Shown here one piece after another: positions 12,776 through 21,784 of a stretch of 64,000 nucleotides of DNA. Position numbers and translations under genes: made by a program. The stretch comes from Onthophagus taurus (taxonomy: Eukaryota; Arthropoda; Insecta; Coleoptera; Scarabaeidae): contig NC_091966.1 in assembly GCF_036711975.1 (NCBI RefSeq), positions 16,995,501 through 17,059,500 on the forward strand, given 5' to 3'. Numbering within the stretch: position 1 is the first letter of the stretch; every line of letters starts with the position of its first letter. The notes below the pieces were generated by a model that saw only the letters and a list, made by a program, of their open reading frames with translations, ran no database searches and was not told the origin of the DNA.

Positions 12776-14760
12776 TTATTTATCCATAATCAAACATTTA
12801 ATATCATCAATTTGACAAAATTGATAAGAATTAAAGAAGTCCACATTAGAATTTTTAAATGTGCTCTCAATTGGGCTTAAGTGACCATACTTATCAAGAA
12901 ATTGATACATTTTTTCATGGACTGCATTAACCATCTTAATAAGCTCATCACTTACATAATTTAAATGTGTCTCATTGTTATACTCCTTGAAAGAAGTAAA
13001 CAAATGATTCTCGTTACATTCTGCAGAATATAAATTTTCTCGGCACGTATCACAGTCCGGAATATGTATATTCTTCAGAAAACCAGCCACATAAGCCGTT
13101 ACTTGATTATCTTCTATACTTGGGTTTAGTTCGATATCTGAGAAAACAGGATTTGAATCCATTTTATCACTAGAATGAAAATCCTCTGGAAAATGTACTA
13201 ACAAATCTTGTAGGTTCCCCAAAGACACAATACAATAATCGTCTTGACAATTCCGTCCCCTACTTAAGGGTACAGAAAAGTTATTAACGATAAGAGTCTT
13301 CAAGGCAGCTACGTATTGATGACCTGTGGGATTAGTGTTAAAAAAGCCATGTTGGCGTACTTGGCAAAATAAATTTTCTGCCAACCTTTAAGAAATCTAA
13401 CTGACTTTGTACAATCCCTACTGTCCCGATCAATCATTTGCCATTTGGTGATTTAGGTAACAAATTGGACCAGAACTGTCAATGTGTAATCTTTTGATAA
13501 CGCGCACCGAAACTCTACCATTTTTTGGATATCGAACCCACCCATTCAGCGAATGAAACAATTGATCCATCAAATGAACAAATTCGGCAGTAGCTAAAGT
13601 CAGCAGGTAAATCTTTAGTTACATGAAATGTTTCTATCGATGTAGTAACTGTGTGGCTCAACTGAGCAGCAGCCACTTTCACCTTCATTTTAATGTAACT
13701 ATTATCAAAATTGAAATACTCTGATTTTAGTTTTGGCAACTGTTTGTAGGTTCTACGCTGCTGATCTAAATTGAAGGCAGGCTAAATATGTACAAACTTT
13801 GCGCGCTTATTGCTTTCATACGCAATATCATATCGCAACAACGCATTTCGTGTATTCTTTAGTAAATGTGGCACGTCATAGATTGTACATATTTTTTCTC
13901 CGTTTACTTCAAACACATAATCGTCGTTACCACAAAGTAATTTACATGTAGCCACATTAATAGACCCCTGATCACAAACAGTTGCGACCACCTTCAGCCC
14001 AATTGCTTGCAAATTACTAAGTATTTTTACAATATAATTAATTGCTTTAGGGAAGTAGCTGCTATTGTATTTTGAACAAAATAATAAGCAACAACTTGAT
14101 TATAATTTTTTTGAACCCCTCTGACCATGAAAACCAATGCATGATTTGCCATTTTATTATTGGTTCCGAGTTCACCCAGATCTTCGAATCCCGAAATTCT
14201 TTGTTCATGAGCCTCATAATGAAGCCCACTACTAAGTTGAACTTCGTCGAAAATGAGGGTGCAATACTTGTCAACATCATTCATGTTCCTAACCTGACGT
14301 TCAAGATAATCCATAACATTTGGATTTATACCGGTACGAAAAGACATGTTGGACAACAGGCCTTTTAAAAGTCTTATGTAGATAACGATATAATCGTGGG
14401 GTTCTTTTGTAGATAGATAAAGCAAATGCTTTATCTTCCATAGTCCACCTTTTACCTGACAGAGCTCAACTAGAATTGCGTAATTGAGAGTTAATAAATT
14501 CCTTTGTTACAGAATTCAAAATAAATTCGATGAACTCAAATCGGCCCTCATCATATAGTTTCCTAACAAAGCTCACATCAGCTTTAGCGCTTTTCAGCTG
14601 TGATCTTAACTTTGACAATTTCGATTGTATATTACGATGAATTTTATTATCACGCGGGTCTAAATTTTCTTTTAAAACTCCTGTTGTTTCAACATTATCC
14701 AATATACCGCTCAAATCTACACTATCCGAATAACTAAAGCAGAACGAGAACGCAACGATG
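12776..14760 (-). pseudogene. P-element-type transposase, frameshifted, THAP domain missing
   Basis: Minus-strand pieces follow P-element/THAP9-like transposase in order. From 14,714: a leucine/lysine-rich coiled-coil-like stretch. About 14,450: SGKRWTMEDKAFALSIYKRT (the K-R-W-T-x-E-D-K-x-x-A-L-S-x-Y box). 14,340-14,050: MSFRTGINPNV, then a CTLIFDEVQL block carrying the first catalytic Asp, then G-F-E-D-L-G and A-L-V-F-M-V-R-G. 14,012-13,782: VVATVCDQGSINVATCKLL (second Asp), then FEVNGEKICTIYDVPHLLKN, the region of the GTP-binding insertion. 13,739-13,515: K-V-A-A-A-Q-L-S-H-T-V. 13,384-12,776: a 202-residue frame with RQHGFFNTNPTGHQY and AYVAGFLKN plus C-x-x-C. At least four frame breaks and no N-terminal THAP zinc finger make it non-functional. 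A family member normally has about 750-900 residues. Confidence 0.85.
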
Positions 14761-15146
14761 TGGATAGCTGTTCGAATTTGTGTGCATTAAAATTATTCAT
14801 CAAACAGTTTAAAGTGCAAATTAAAAATTTTTCATATAACGAACTTTTGGCTATAATGGACACTCCCTTCCCCCTATTAATCCGTTATATCAAAGTTTTA
14901 CTTTATTTTATTATCTTTTCCACTTTGAAAGTTCAGCGCCATCTATACACCGAAAGACAAATTAAATCCATATATTTATATAAACTAACATTATTTGATT
15001 TATTTTAATTAATTTTTACAAAATTTTATTATTAATAAAGAAATTAACAACCCAATCTAATTTTTATTTGAATTAATTATTAAAATATGTTTTAACAACT
15101 TCTTAATATTTTATGATGTTAGGTTGGTACCACTACTGTTTGACGG
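14761..15146. other. AT-rich spacer with a pogo-repeat fragment
   Basis: At about 14,775-14,800 the minus strand contains ttaatgcacacaaattcgaa, identical to a stretch at 34,010-34,035 just inside the pogo-type end there. The rest is AT-rich and shows no gene. Confidence 0.5.
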
Positions 15147-15170
15147 TTGTTTGAATCAAACTGTCATAAG
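15136..15170 (+). promoter_or_regulatory. Possible cell-cycle promoter element upstream of the survivin-like gene
   Basis: About 80-100 bp before the chosen start codon lies tttgacggttgtttgaatca, with the partial palindrome gtttgaatcaaac. It contains TTTGAA, the core of the CHR element, and CAACCG on the reverse strand, which fits a MYB site (YAACNG). Mitotic genes including survivin are classically controlled through CHR/MYB-MuvB sites. The words are short and could be chance. Confidence 0.2.
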
Positions 15171-15239
15171 AATAAAGAAACGGTAAAGAGGTTAACCTCA
15201 CAACAAACCGTTTTATCTTCATTCGAACGTGTTATAACA

Positions 15240-15728
15240 ATGAGTACTACAAGAAAAACAACTGTCGCACATAACTCTGTACAATCAATACTTCGACCTC
15301 AGTTTAATCACAAAGAGTACGGAGAATTTCGTTTGAAGATGATAGCAGAAGAAAGCCGTTTGGAAACTTTCAAGACGTGGGTATTTGACGATTCGAAACG
15401 TTGTAACAAAGCGAAACTTGCTGAAGCGGGATTTTATTTCACTGGTAGCAAGACCGAACCAGACGTTGTGACGTGCTTCTTATGTTCGAAAATCTTGGAT
15501 GGTTGGGAAGAAGATGATGACCCTTGGGAGGAACACATTAATCATGCTGATTACTGCGAATTTGCTAAACTAAGGAAACCAATTAAAAAAATAACATTTG
15601 AACAGTTGTTAGATCTGCAAAAATCTGTAATGTTGGATAGTGCCGAGAAGATTGCTGATGTATGGAAAAAAAATGTTGCGGACTGTATTAATTTTATTAC
15701 ACAAAAAGCGCATGTTTCTAAAAAATAA
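15240..15728 (+). CDS. BIRC5: Survivin-like BIR-domain protein (deterin/BIRC5)
   Basis: A complete 162-residue frame encodes one BIR domain followed by a helical tail, the survivin arrangement. RLETFKTWVF (residues 40-49) opens the BIR, LAEAGFYFTGSKTEPDVVTC follows, and the zinc ligands are C79, C82, H99 and C106 with the canonical C-x2-C-x16-H-x6-C spacing. The acidic W-E-E-D-D-D-P-W-E-E-H region is typical of survivin. Residues 118-162 (from F-E-Q-L-L-D-L) look like the long C-terminal helix that binds borealin and INCENP in the chromosomal passenger complex. Function known for the family: chromosome segregation and cytokinesis, with some anti-apoptotic activity. The frame is open for 31 codons upstream, but I choose ATG 15,240 because the extra N-terminus lacks family similarity and the length then fits (human 142, fly about 153). 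Poly(A) signals aataaa occur at about 15,804 and 15,911. There is no intron. It sits between a P relic and a transposon nest. Confidence 0.85.
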   Translation: MSTTRKTTVAHNSVQSILRPQFNHKEYGEFRLKMIAEESRLETFKTWVFDDSKRCNKAKLAEAGFYFTGSKTEPDVVTCFLCSKILDGWEEDDDPWEEHINHADYCEFAKLRKPIKKITFEQLLDLQKSVMLDSAEKIADVWKKNVADCINFITQKAHVSKK

Positions 15729-15803
15729 TAATATAATTTTTAATTAAACACTATAGTTTTTGGAATATATAGGTAAGAAATAATATTTTTTGTATAAATG
15801 TTT

Positions 15804-15809
15804 AATAAA
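15804..15809 (+). terminator. Candidate polyadenylation signal of the survivin-like gene
   Basis: An AATAAA hexamer lies about 75 bp after the stop codon, and a second cluster (aataaataaa) lies near 15,911. Either could serve. Hexamers are frequent in AT-rich DNA, so position is the main support. Confidence 0.4.
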
Positions 15810-15811
15810 TT

Positions 15812-16423
15812 TTTAATAGTAATTTATCTTTTTACTTTACATCTTTTTAAAAACAGAATAATGTTGGAATATATAAGTACGATATATCATTTCTGTATAA
15901 ATAAGTGTTCAATAAATAAACATTTATATTAAGTTACAGTATATTTTGTTTAAGATCCAATGTATGTAGCTGTTTGTGGGTGGTTTTACAATTCTTTTAA
16001 CATTCTGTGTAAAAGGTTTGGGAAGAATGAAAGAACATTTCTCAACTCCATTCTGATAATTTAAGGTTACTATACTTACTTTATACAATAGCAATCAATT
16101 AACTAGGGTAGCAATAATACTCAAATCAGCATTTAATAATTTCTTGTGAATGTAAATATTTCATTACATTATTTTATTAGCCATCTTTGTAGTATATTAA
16201 ACACATTATTCTCTTTTTACAAAAAAGTACACAGTGTGGAGGGAACTGGAAGGTAGAGATAGATATGTAAACAGATCGGCGTGCACAAATGAAAGAAGAG
16301 AAATACAATATCAAATACAAAGTTAAAATGATGAAGAAAATATCCGTACAAAAATGTGATATCTAATAAAGCAAGATGGAGTTTCCACTATTTCTGTAAC
16401 GGTCTTTATTGTCTTCATTGTTG
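15812..16423. other. AT-rich spacer
   Basis: No gene or repeat recognised between the survivin-like gene and the hairpin at 16,424. Confidence 0.4.
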
Positions 16424-16458
16424 AAAGCCATACACCCATAGCCTGGGTGTATGGCTTT
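16424..16458. repeat. Perfect 15-bp hairpin
   Basis: aaagccatacaccca (16,424-16,438) is followed after the 5-base loop tagcc by its exact reverse complement (16,444-16,458). A perfect 15-bp stem with no mismatches stands out from the surrounding sequence. It could be a short RNA hairpin or a cruciform-forming site. No gene context links it to a function. Confidence 0.7.
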
Positions 16459-16671
16459 GTATGGTAGTCCTACCACAAAATGGATGCTGCCACCTTTTTT
16501 CTAATAACTTTTCCATTGTGTGCAGCATGTATAATAGTTACGGTTGTGAAGTTAGCCATAGATTTTAAAATCGAAAAATGACCGATTTCTGCAACTCAAA
16601 ACGCAAATTAAAATTAATATTGGAGTTTAGCACTTAGAACAACCCCTATACAAAAATTTTCCCGGGGGTGT

Positions 16672-16844
16672 TATTAAAACTATGCGTGATATGTTTTAAC
16701 AGTTTAACAAACCTTTTATTATCTTTATATATTGACAATTAATAATAACAACATTCACTTGTTTTATATTATATATAACTACTCATAAAACATTAATGCA
16801 CTCTTGATTGGGATTGCTTTATGATAAAATATAACATTTCAACA
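16672..16844 (-). repeat. 3' LTR of the copia element
   Basis: This 173-bp repeat matches the other LTR except for about four substitutions and a 10-bp segment (ccaagtttaa) that is absent here. On the plus strand it starts tattaaaactatg and ends aacatttcaaca. Confidence 0.93.
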
Positions 16845-16860
16845 CTCCCCCTCAAGGCCA
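16845..16860 (-). promoter_or_regulatory. Polypurine tract of the copia element
   Basis: Immediately inside the 3' LTR the minus strand reads ccttgagggggag, a purine run ending at the LTR boundary. This is where plus-strand DNA synthesis is primed in LTR retrotransposons. Confidence 0.8.
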
Positions 16861-17927
16861 ATCATAGTTACAAACTTTTCTAATTTTGGTTTTGGTAACG
16901 GCTTTGTTAGTACGTCGGCAATCATTTCTTATTGCTTTTTTCCATTCTTCTTCATCTTCTTTTAAAGCTTCCTTTAAAGAAATATTTTCCAATATTTGCT
17001 TCCAAATTTGTATCGTCGTACGTAGTAGTCGTTATTTTTAACACATTTATCTTAACTTGGTTTTTAATATTTATTATTTCATCTGGTTCATTTTCTATCT
17101 TCAATTTGTAAATTTTTCTAGGTCTACCTTTTTTACCAGTTTTTTCTAATTTAGGTCTGCCTCTTCCTCTTTTCAATTCAATTTCTTTTTTTGTAGTTTC
17201 TTTTTCACACTTTTCATTTTGATTTAAATGTATTCGATCTTGTGGGTTTAATTCTGGATTTGACGGTGTATTTTCTATTTTTTCTTGATTTATATTTTCA
17301 CTAATGATTGGGAATTCTACCAATATTTCTTATGTTTGTTTCTTTTCTTGTTCTAACAAAAAATCTTCAATATTTACATTTCCTTTTTTTTTAATTTTAC
17401 GTCTCTACTAAATATTACGTTTCTTTTATTTGGAATATAAATTCTATATGCTTTCGCTGTGTCGGAATATCCGACAAATGTTCCTCGTACTTCGTTCCTC
17501 GTATTTATATAGGTTCAAATTTGTTTTTGTTTGGAGCTTTGTTTAGAACATATACAAGCCTTTGGAAAATTTGTAAGTGTTTTAAATTTAGTTTTGAATT
17601 AGCTAACGTTTTATAAGGAATTTCTCCATTAATTCCATTTGAAGGACATCGATTTCTTATGTCATTTGCTGCGTTGATTGCTTCTGCCCAAAATGATGGT
17701 GGTAAGTTCGATTGAAGTAAATTACATCTTGCAGTTTCTACTAGCGATCTAATTTTTCTTTCTGCTATTCCGTTCTGTTGGGGAGTGTACGGAACTGTTA
17801 ATCTTCGTTTAATACCATGTTTCTCCAGGAATTCCTCGAATTTTTGATTACAATACTCAGTACCGTTATCAGATTGTAAATGTTTAATTTTATAACCTGT
17901 ATTATTTTCGACTTGAGCTTTATACAT
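16845..17927 (-). pseudogene. copia pol 3' part: integrase C-terminal half, linker, and fused pol C-terminus
   Basis: From 17,927 the frame runs through LQSDNGTEYCNQKFEEFLEK (second catalytic Asp of integrase), YTPQQNGIAERKIRSLVETA (catalytic Glu in G-I-A-E-R) and a P-P-S-F-W-A-E-A block. A frame change leads to a lysine-rich linker with two AT-hook-like G-R-G-R-P-K / G-R-P-R-K motifs at about 17,140-17,180. The reading then reaches the E-E-W-K-K-A-I block that marks the start of copia reverse transcriptase. Within a few bases it continues as MIADVLTKPLPKPKLEKF, the normal last segment after RNase H. Roughly 2 kb of coding sequence (catalytic Y-V-D-D and the whole RNase H) is deleted at about 16,920-16,935. 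Confidence 0.88.
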
Positions 17928-18772
17928 TTTAAAAATATCTTTAACTTCGTTTTTATTTCGACAAAAATGACGAAATACTTCTTACCTCCTTTTGATTCTG
18001 TTCTCATTGGACCACATACATCGGTGTGAATAATTTGTAAAGGTTGATTCGTTCTTACTTTTGTAGATGAAGGAAATTTTGTTTGCACATGTTTTCCAAC
18101 GATACACCATTCACAGGGTTTCAGCTTGCTTTTCTCGTTAAAATTCAAGATTTTTGTTTTCTTTAAGACTTCTTGAAGAGATTTTTCATTTAAGTGTCCT
18201 AATTTATAATGTCAGTCTTGAACTTTGCTTTCATCTTTTATTAAATTTGCTTCTTCTTCTTTTTCAATAAAGTATAAGTCTCCTTTTCTATCTGCTATTC
18301 CTAGTACATTTCCGTTTCTTTTATTAATTATAAATGCTCTATTCTTTGTAAATTTAACATCATATCCATGATCTGTAATTTTAGCTACAGATAATAAATT
18401 GGTGCGCAAACTTGGTACATATAATGTGTTTTCGAGTCGGACTTGATCTATTGAAAAATTATTTTTTAGATTTATTTTTATTTTGCCAATTCCTTCAACG
18501 GACGTTTTTTGATTATTGGCTAATTTTAATTCTTTCGACGTTTTATGTATCTTTTCAAAAATTTCTTTTTCACCACTCATATGAGATGTAGATCCGCTGT
18601 CGGGACACCAAACTTGCTTTTTATTTTCTACTTCATTTATCATTGCTTTTGATTCATTAATGTATAATGTTGAACTATTAGATTGTTTGAAGACTTTCTT
18701 CTTTTGATTAAAATAACAATCTAGTGATTTATGTCCTATTTTTCCACAAATATGACATTTAAATTTGAACAT
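17798..18772 (-). pseudogene. copia zinc knuckle, protease and integrase N-terminal half
   Basis: The frame contains CHICGKIGHKSLDC (a C-x2-C-x4-H-x4-C knuckle that binds retrotransposon RNA), WCPDSGSTSHMSG (aspartic protease, D-S-G active site), the pre-integrase domain ending in H-Y-K-L-G-H-L-N, CEWCIVGK (integrase zinc-binding region) and IIHTDVCGPM (first catalytic Asp). An in-frame TGA stands where the usual Trp of W-H-x-x-L-G-H-L-N should be. After K-K-Y-F-V-I-F-V about 40 bases are missing and the frame shifts, removing the start of the next integrase block. Confidence 0.88.
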
Positions 18773-18790
18773 TTCATTTTTAAATTTATT

Positions 18791-19402
18791 TTAATTTGGT
18801 TTTTGAAAATATCCCCTATTAAATGTTTTTGGTTTATTAACATATAATACATTTCCTTCGGTTTGTTTATTTTCTCTTTCTTCTCTTGCTTCATATTCTT
18901 CCAGTATCTTAATTCGCTGTACCTCAGGTTTTGGTAGATCGTCTCTGGTTTCAATGGCAATACGGAAATTTTCGAATTTTTCTGGCAAACTATATAACAT
19001 GATTATTGTAAGTAGATCTTCGTTAATTTCTAAATTCATTTCTTTTAGTTTGTCTACAGTATCAAAGAAATTATTTAAATATTCATTTATATTTTCTCCG
19101 TCTTTCATTTTTGATAACGTCAATTTTTTTAATAGAAATGCATTTTTAGCAGGTCCGCTTGATTGCTGTATTGTTTCTAGTTTCTTCCATACTTCATACG
19201 ATGTTAAACAATGTTTTACTTGTTTTAATTCTGTAGGGTCCATAGACAGTATTAAGTCTGATCGTGCTTTACTGTCCTTTATTTCCCATTCTCTAATTTT
19301 TTTGATTGATTCATCATTTTCCGCTATTAAAGTTGGATTTTTTAATGTTCCATTGACATACTCCCATGCGTCGTTTTTAATTAATATTGCTTCCATTTGC
19401 AA
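18791..19402 (-). pseudogene. copia Gag (UBN2-type) 5' part
   Basis: A 203-residue frame has the blocks of copia Gag: A-W-E-Y-V-N-G at the N-terminus, a K-A-R-S-D-L-I-L-S helix, A-x-E-V-W-K-K-L-E-T-I-like YEVWKKLETIQQ, a L-L-K-K-L-T-L-S-K-M-K-D-G-E-N-I-N-E-Y-L segment and L-P-E-K-F-E-N-F. One in-frame TAA separates it from the zinc-knuckle segment that follows in the same frame. In an intact copia, Gag and Pol form one continuous frame, so this stop would end translation after capsid. The start may be 19,402 or slightly upstream, since the ATG nearest the primer site (about 19,460) lies in a decayed reading. Confidence 0.85.
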
Positions 19403-19520
19403 CTTCTATGTTTCCCAATTATTCTTTTTAAGAGGATCAATTTTAAAACTTGTAGACATTTTTTTTAATTTATTTTAGTTTGTCTTCTTATAAAGGTTTG
19501 TTTTTATTACTGTTTTATAT

Positions 19521-19534
19521 CTGGGCCCATAACC
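19521..19534 (-). promoter_or_regulatory. Primer-binding site matching internal part of initiator tRNA-Met
   Basis: Next to the 5' LTR the plus strand reads ctgggcccataacc. This matches the anticodon-arm region of insect initiator tRNA-Met (its anticodon is CAT within gggcccataacc). Drosophila copia is known to be primed by an internal fragment of this tRNA rather than by its 3' end, so the site fits the copia mode of priming. Confidence 0.75.
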
Positions 19535-19717
19535 TATTAAAATTATGCGTGATATGTTTTAACAGTTTAACCAAGTTTAACAAACCTTTTATTATCTTTA
19601 TATATTGACAATTAATAATAACAGCATTCACTTGTTTTATGTTATATATAACTACTCATAAAACATTAATGCACTCTTGATTGAGATTGCTTTATGATAA
19701 AATATAACATTTCAACA
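19535..19717 (-). repeat. 5' LTR of the copia element
   Basis: This 183-bp repeat is nearly identical to the 3' LTR. The extra 10 bp comes from a short local duplication (gtttaaccaagtttaac). About four base differences over 173 aligned positions imply a fairly recent insertion. Confidence 0.93.
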
Positions 19718-19947
19718 GGTGTTTTCATTTAAGGGCGTAAAAAAGTCCCAAAGTTGTGAACATCGCGTGCGCACGAATACTGTTCGACCAAAATCGAAAA
19801 ATGACGAATTTCTACAATTCGAAACGCAAATTAAAATTCATATTTGAGTTTAGCGGTCTTAGAATAACCCGTATACAAAAATTTACGGGGGGGTGTTTTC
19901 ATTTAACGGAGTAAAAAAATCACAAAGTTGTGAACATCGCGTGCGCG

Positions 19948-21220
19948 CTTGGAAATTCAGAGTTTTTGATTATTAGGTTGAAAATATGTAAGAGTGTAGG
20001 GGCGCCGTCGTTGACTAAAAATGTAGGAATCTCATCTGTTGTAGTAATTTCGTCGTAACTGACTGGAGATACCAAAGGTGACAGAATTAGTATCATAAGC
20101 AGCGTGATCGTTAGCACTAGGTTCAAATTATGCAGGATAGTACATAGCCTCAAAATGATCGGCAAATAAGTTAACTACTGTTGGCAAATCGGACACACTT
20201 TCATCGGCCCACTTGAGAGAGCCTGGAGATCTTATATTGTTTCTGCTCATGTTAACATATCCCTCAGGGATTTGACATAACCTTGTGCGATGATATTTGC
20301 AATGAGTTTTTCTATACAATTTATGGTGGTGTTTTTTTAATCTAAGTATTCTTATTAGGTTAATTGAATACCATACAGGATATTTCGACCTTGCATGCTT
20401 GTCCTCAGATTTAAGTACGTGAGCGTCCAGGTCGTTTTATAATGCTTCATAAAAAACATTACAGTATTGTTCAACCGATGATAACGTAAATAAATGAGTC
20501 CAGTCGATGTTAAGCAGTGCCTCGTACATGTCAGGCAGATAAGATAACACCTCGAGCTATCAAATGTGCAGGCACCGTTACCGTAATAGTAAGTAGTAAT
20601 GCCGATTGGTAATTATCTTCTCGTACCAATGTAAAGTCTGAGTGTTTTATTTAAATCTCAAGTTTGAGGAAGCAAGTATCAAATCAAGAGTTCTATCAAT
20701 GATATTCATTACATTATTTAATTGCAGAAAGTCATTATTACTGCAATATTAAAATCACCCATGACTATGCTATCCAAAGACGTATCCAACATTGATTCAA
20801 TGTAATCGAATGTGTAACTATACATACATTCCTCCAGCTATAACAGGTGCGAAATAGCAGACAACAATGTTAAAAGCCGATTTCGTCTTTTTAAAGTCAA
20901 TCCGTACAGCTTTCAAGTCAATTGATTTAATAGAACAGGAGGCAATTATGATATTCGAAGTAGCAACTCCGGAATTAACAGTCAGTAACATCTCTCCACC
21001 CTTACGGAGAGATCGATCACATCTAAAAACGTCATACCTGTCTGGAAAGATCTCGTAGTCTAGGACGCTCTTCTTGACCCAAGTTTCACTGAGAGCAATA
21101 ACATCAAAGTCTGATGCATCGACCGAAGTAAAAAATTCATTGCTTTTTGTATTCAATCCGCGTGTGTTTTGATAGTATATGTTGTACTCTTTCCGTTGGG
21201 AAGTAACTAGTTTTTCTTAA
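19948..21220 (-). pseudogene. LINE fragment: endonuclease and start of reverse transcriptase
   Basis: The longest frame (21,156-20,818) reads LNTKSNEFF-like start, then DVIALSETWVKKSVLDYEIF, RYDVFRCDRSLRKGGEMLL, a typical endonuclease N-terminal half of Jockey/CR1-like LINEs (S-E-T-W with catalytic Glu, then D-R-x-x-K-G-G-G-V). Near 20,780-20,750 comes IVMGDFNIAVIM (G-D-F-N motif). At 20,430-20,130 the linker has KYPVWYS and KSPGSLKWADE-like readings, then LFADHFEAMYYPA. At 20,050-19,960 the reading is a decayed G-A-P-T-L-L-H-I-F-N block before the reverse transcriptase palm. The catalytic palm is absent, because the fragment is cut where the mariner-type repeat begins. Confidence 0.75.
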
Positions 21221-21234
21221 CAATTCTCGGACAT

Positions 21235-21572
21235 CCATTAATGAACTGTATTCTTAAATCATTTTCACCGTATTCAAAATCCGCACATAACAAGGGAAAT
21301 GAACAATCAAAGAAAATTTTGCGTAAACGTGTGGATGGAGCTCATTGGAAATAATTTAATTGTCGTATTTTTTACCGGATGGTTTAATTAGCGCAGCATA
21401 CAATGAATTTTTATATAACAATTTAATAGACCTGCTTGACCATGTACCTTTAGAAAACAGATGTAATGTGGTTTTCCAGCATGATGGATGCCTTGCACAC
21501 TATTCCCAAAATGTTGAAAATTCATTAAATGAAATGTTTGAGTTGCACAAATTGGTCATTTTTCGATTTTAG
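21235..21572 (+). pseudogene. Tc1/mariner transposase relic of the composite element
   Basis: One frame gives REMNNQRKFCVNVWMELIGN up to about 21,350, then a one-base shift leads into FLPDGLISAAYNEFLYNNLI, DHVPLENRCNVVFQHDGCLA and HYSQNVENSLNEMFEL. This is the block with the second catalytic Asp (V-F-Q-H-D-G) and its surroundings in the large insect DD34-type transposases. The N-terminal DNA-binding part and the third catalytic residue are missing. It abuts the right inverted arm, as expected if it belongs to the host element. Confidence 0.75.
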
Positions 21573-21784
21573 TCGAACAGTATTCTCGCGCACGCGATGT
21601 TCACAACTTTGAAATTTTTTTCGCCCTTAAATGAAAACACCTCCCCGTAAATTTTTGCATAGGGGTTGTTCTAAGAGTGCTAAACTCAAATATTAATTTT
21701 GATTTGCGTTTTGAGTTGCAGAAATCGGTCATTTTTCGATTTTAAAATCTATGACTAGAATCTATGGCTAACTTCACAACCGTA

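Larger units (their letters stand above)
16672..19717 (-). mobile_element. Non-autonomous Ty1/copia LTR retrotransposon (RT-RNase H deleted)
   Basis: Two LTRs of 173 and 183 bp flank a 2.7-kb interior read on the minus strand, and the host sequence is duplicated as ggtgt on both sides (16,667-16,671 and 19,718-19,722). Order on the minus strand: 5' LTR, tRNA-type primer site, gag, zinc knuckle, protease, integrase, linker, then a direct jump to the last about 30 residues of pol, the polypurine tract and 3' LTR. Nearly all of reverse transcriptase and RNase H is missing. LTRs begin TGTTGAAAT and end TTTTAATA. The cis-acting ends are complete, so the copy could once have been mobilised in trans. 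Confidence 0.92.
16541..21782 (+). mobile_element. Composite Tc1/mariner-type element carrying nested insertions
   Basis: The outer ends are inverted: cggttgtgaagttagccata at 16,541 and its reverse complement ending at 21,782, each bordered by TA (16,539-16,540 and 21,783-21,784). Inward, about 230 bp at each side match in inverted orientation, including ttttcgattttaaaatct and the gttcacaactttg / cgcgatgttcac stretch. The left arm is split by a copia element at 16,672-19,717. Between the arms lie a LINE fragment (about 19,948-21,220) and a transposase relic next to the right arm. TA duplication, arm structure and the transposase agree on the superfamily. Without the insertions the host element would be about 0.8-1 kb. 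Confidence 0.75.

Noticed and set aside
18954-19478. 174-codon plus-strand open frame
   Set aside because: It is the antisense shadow of the copia Gag frame.
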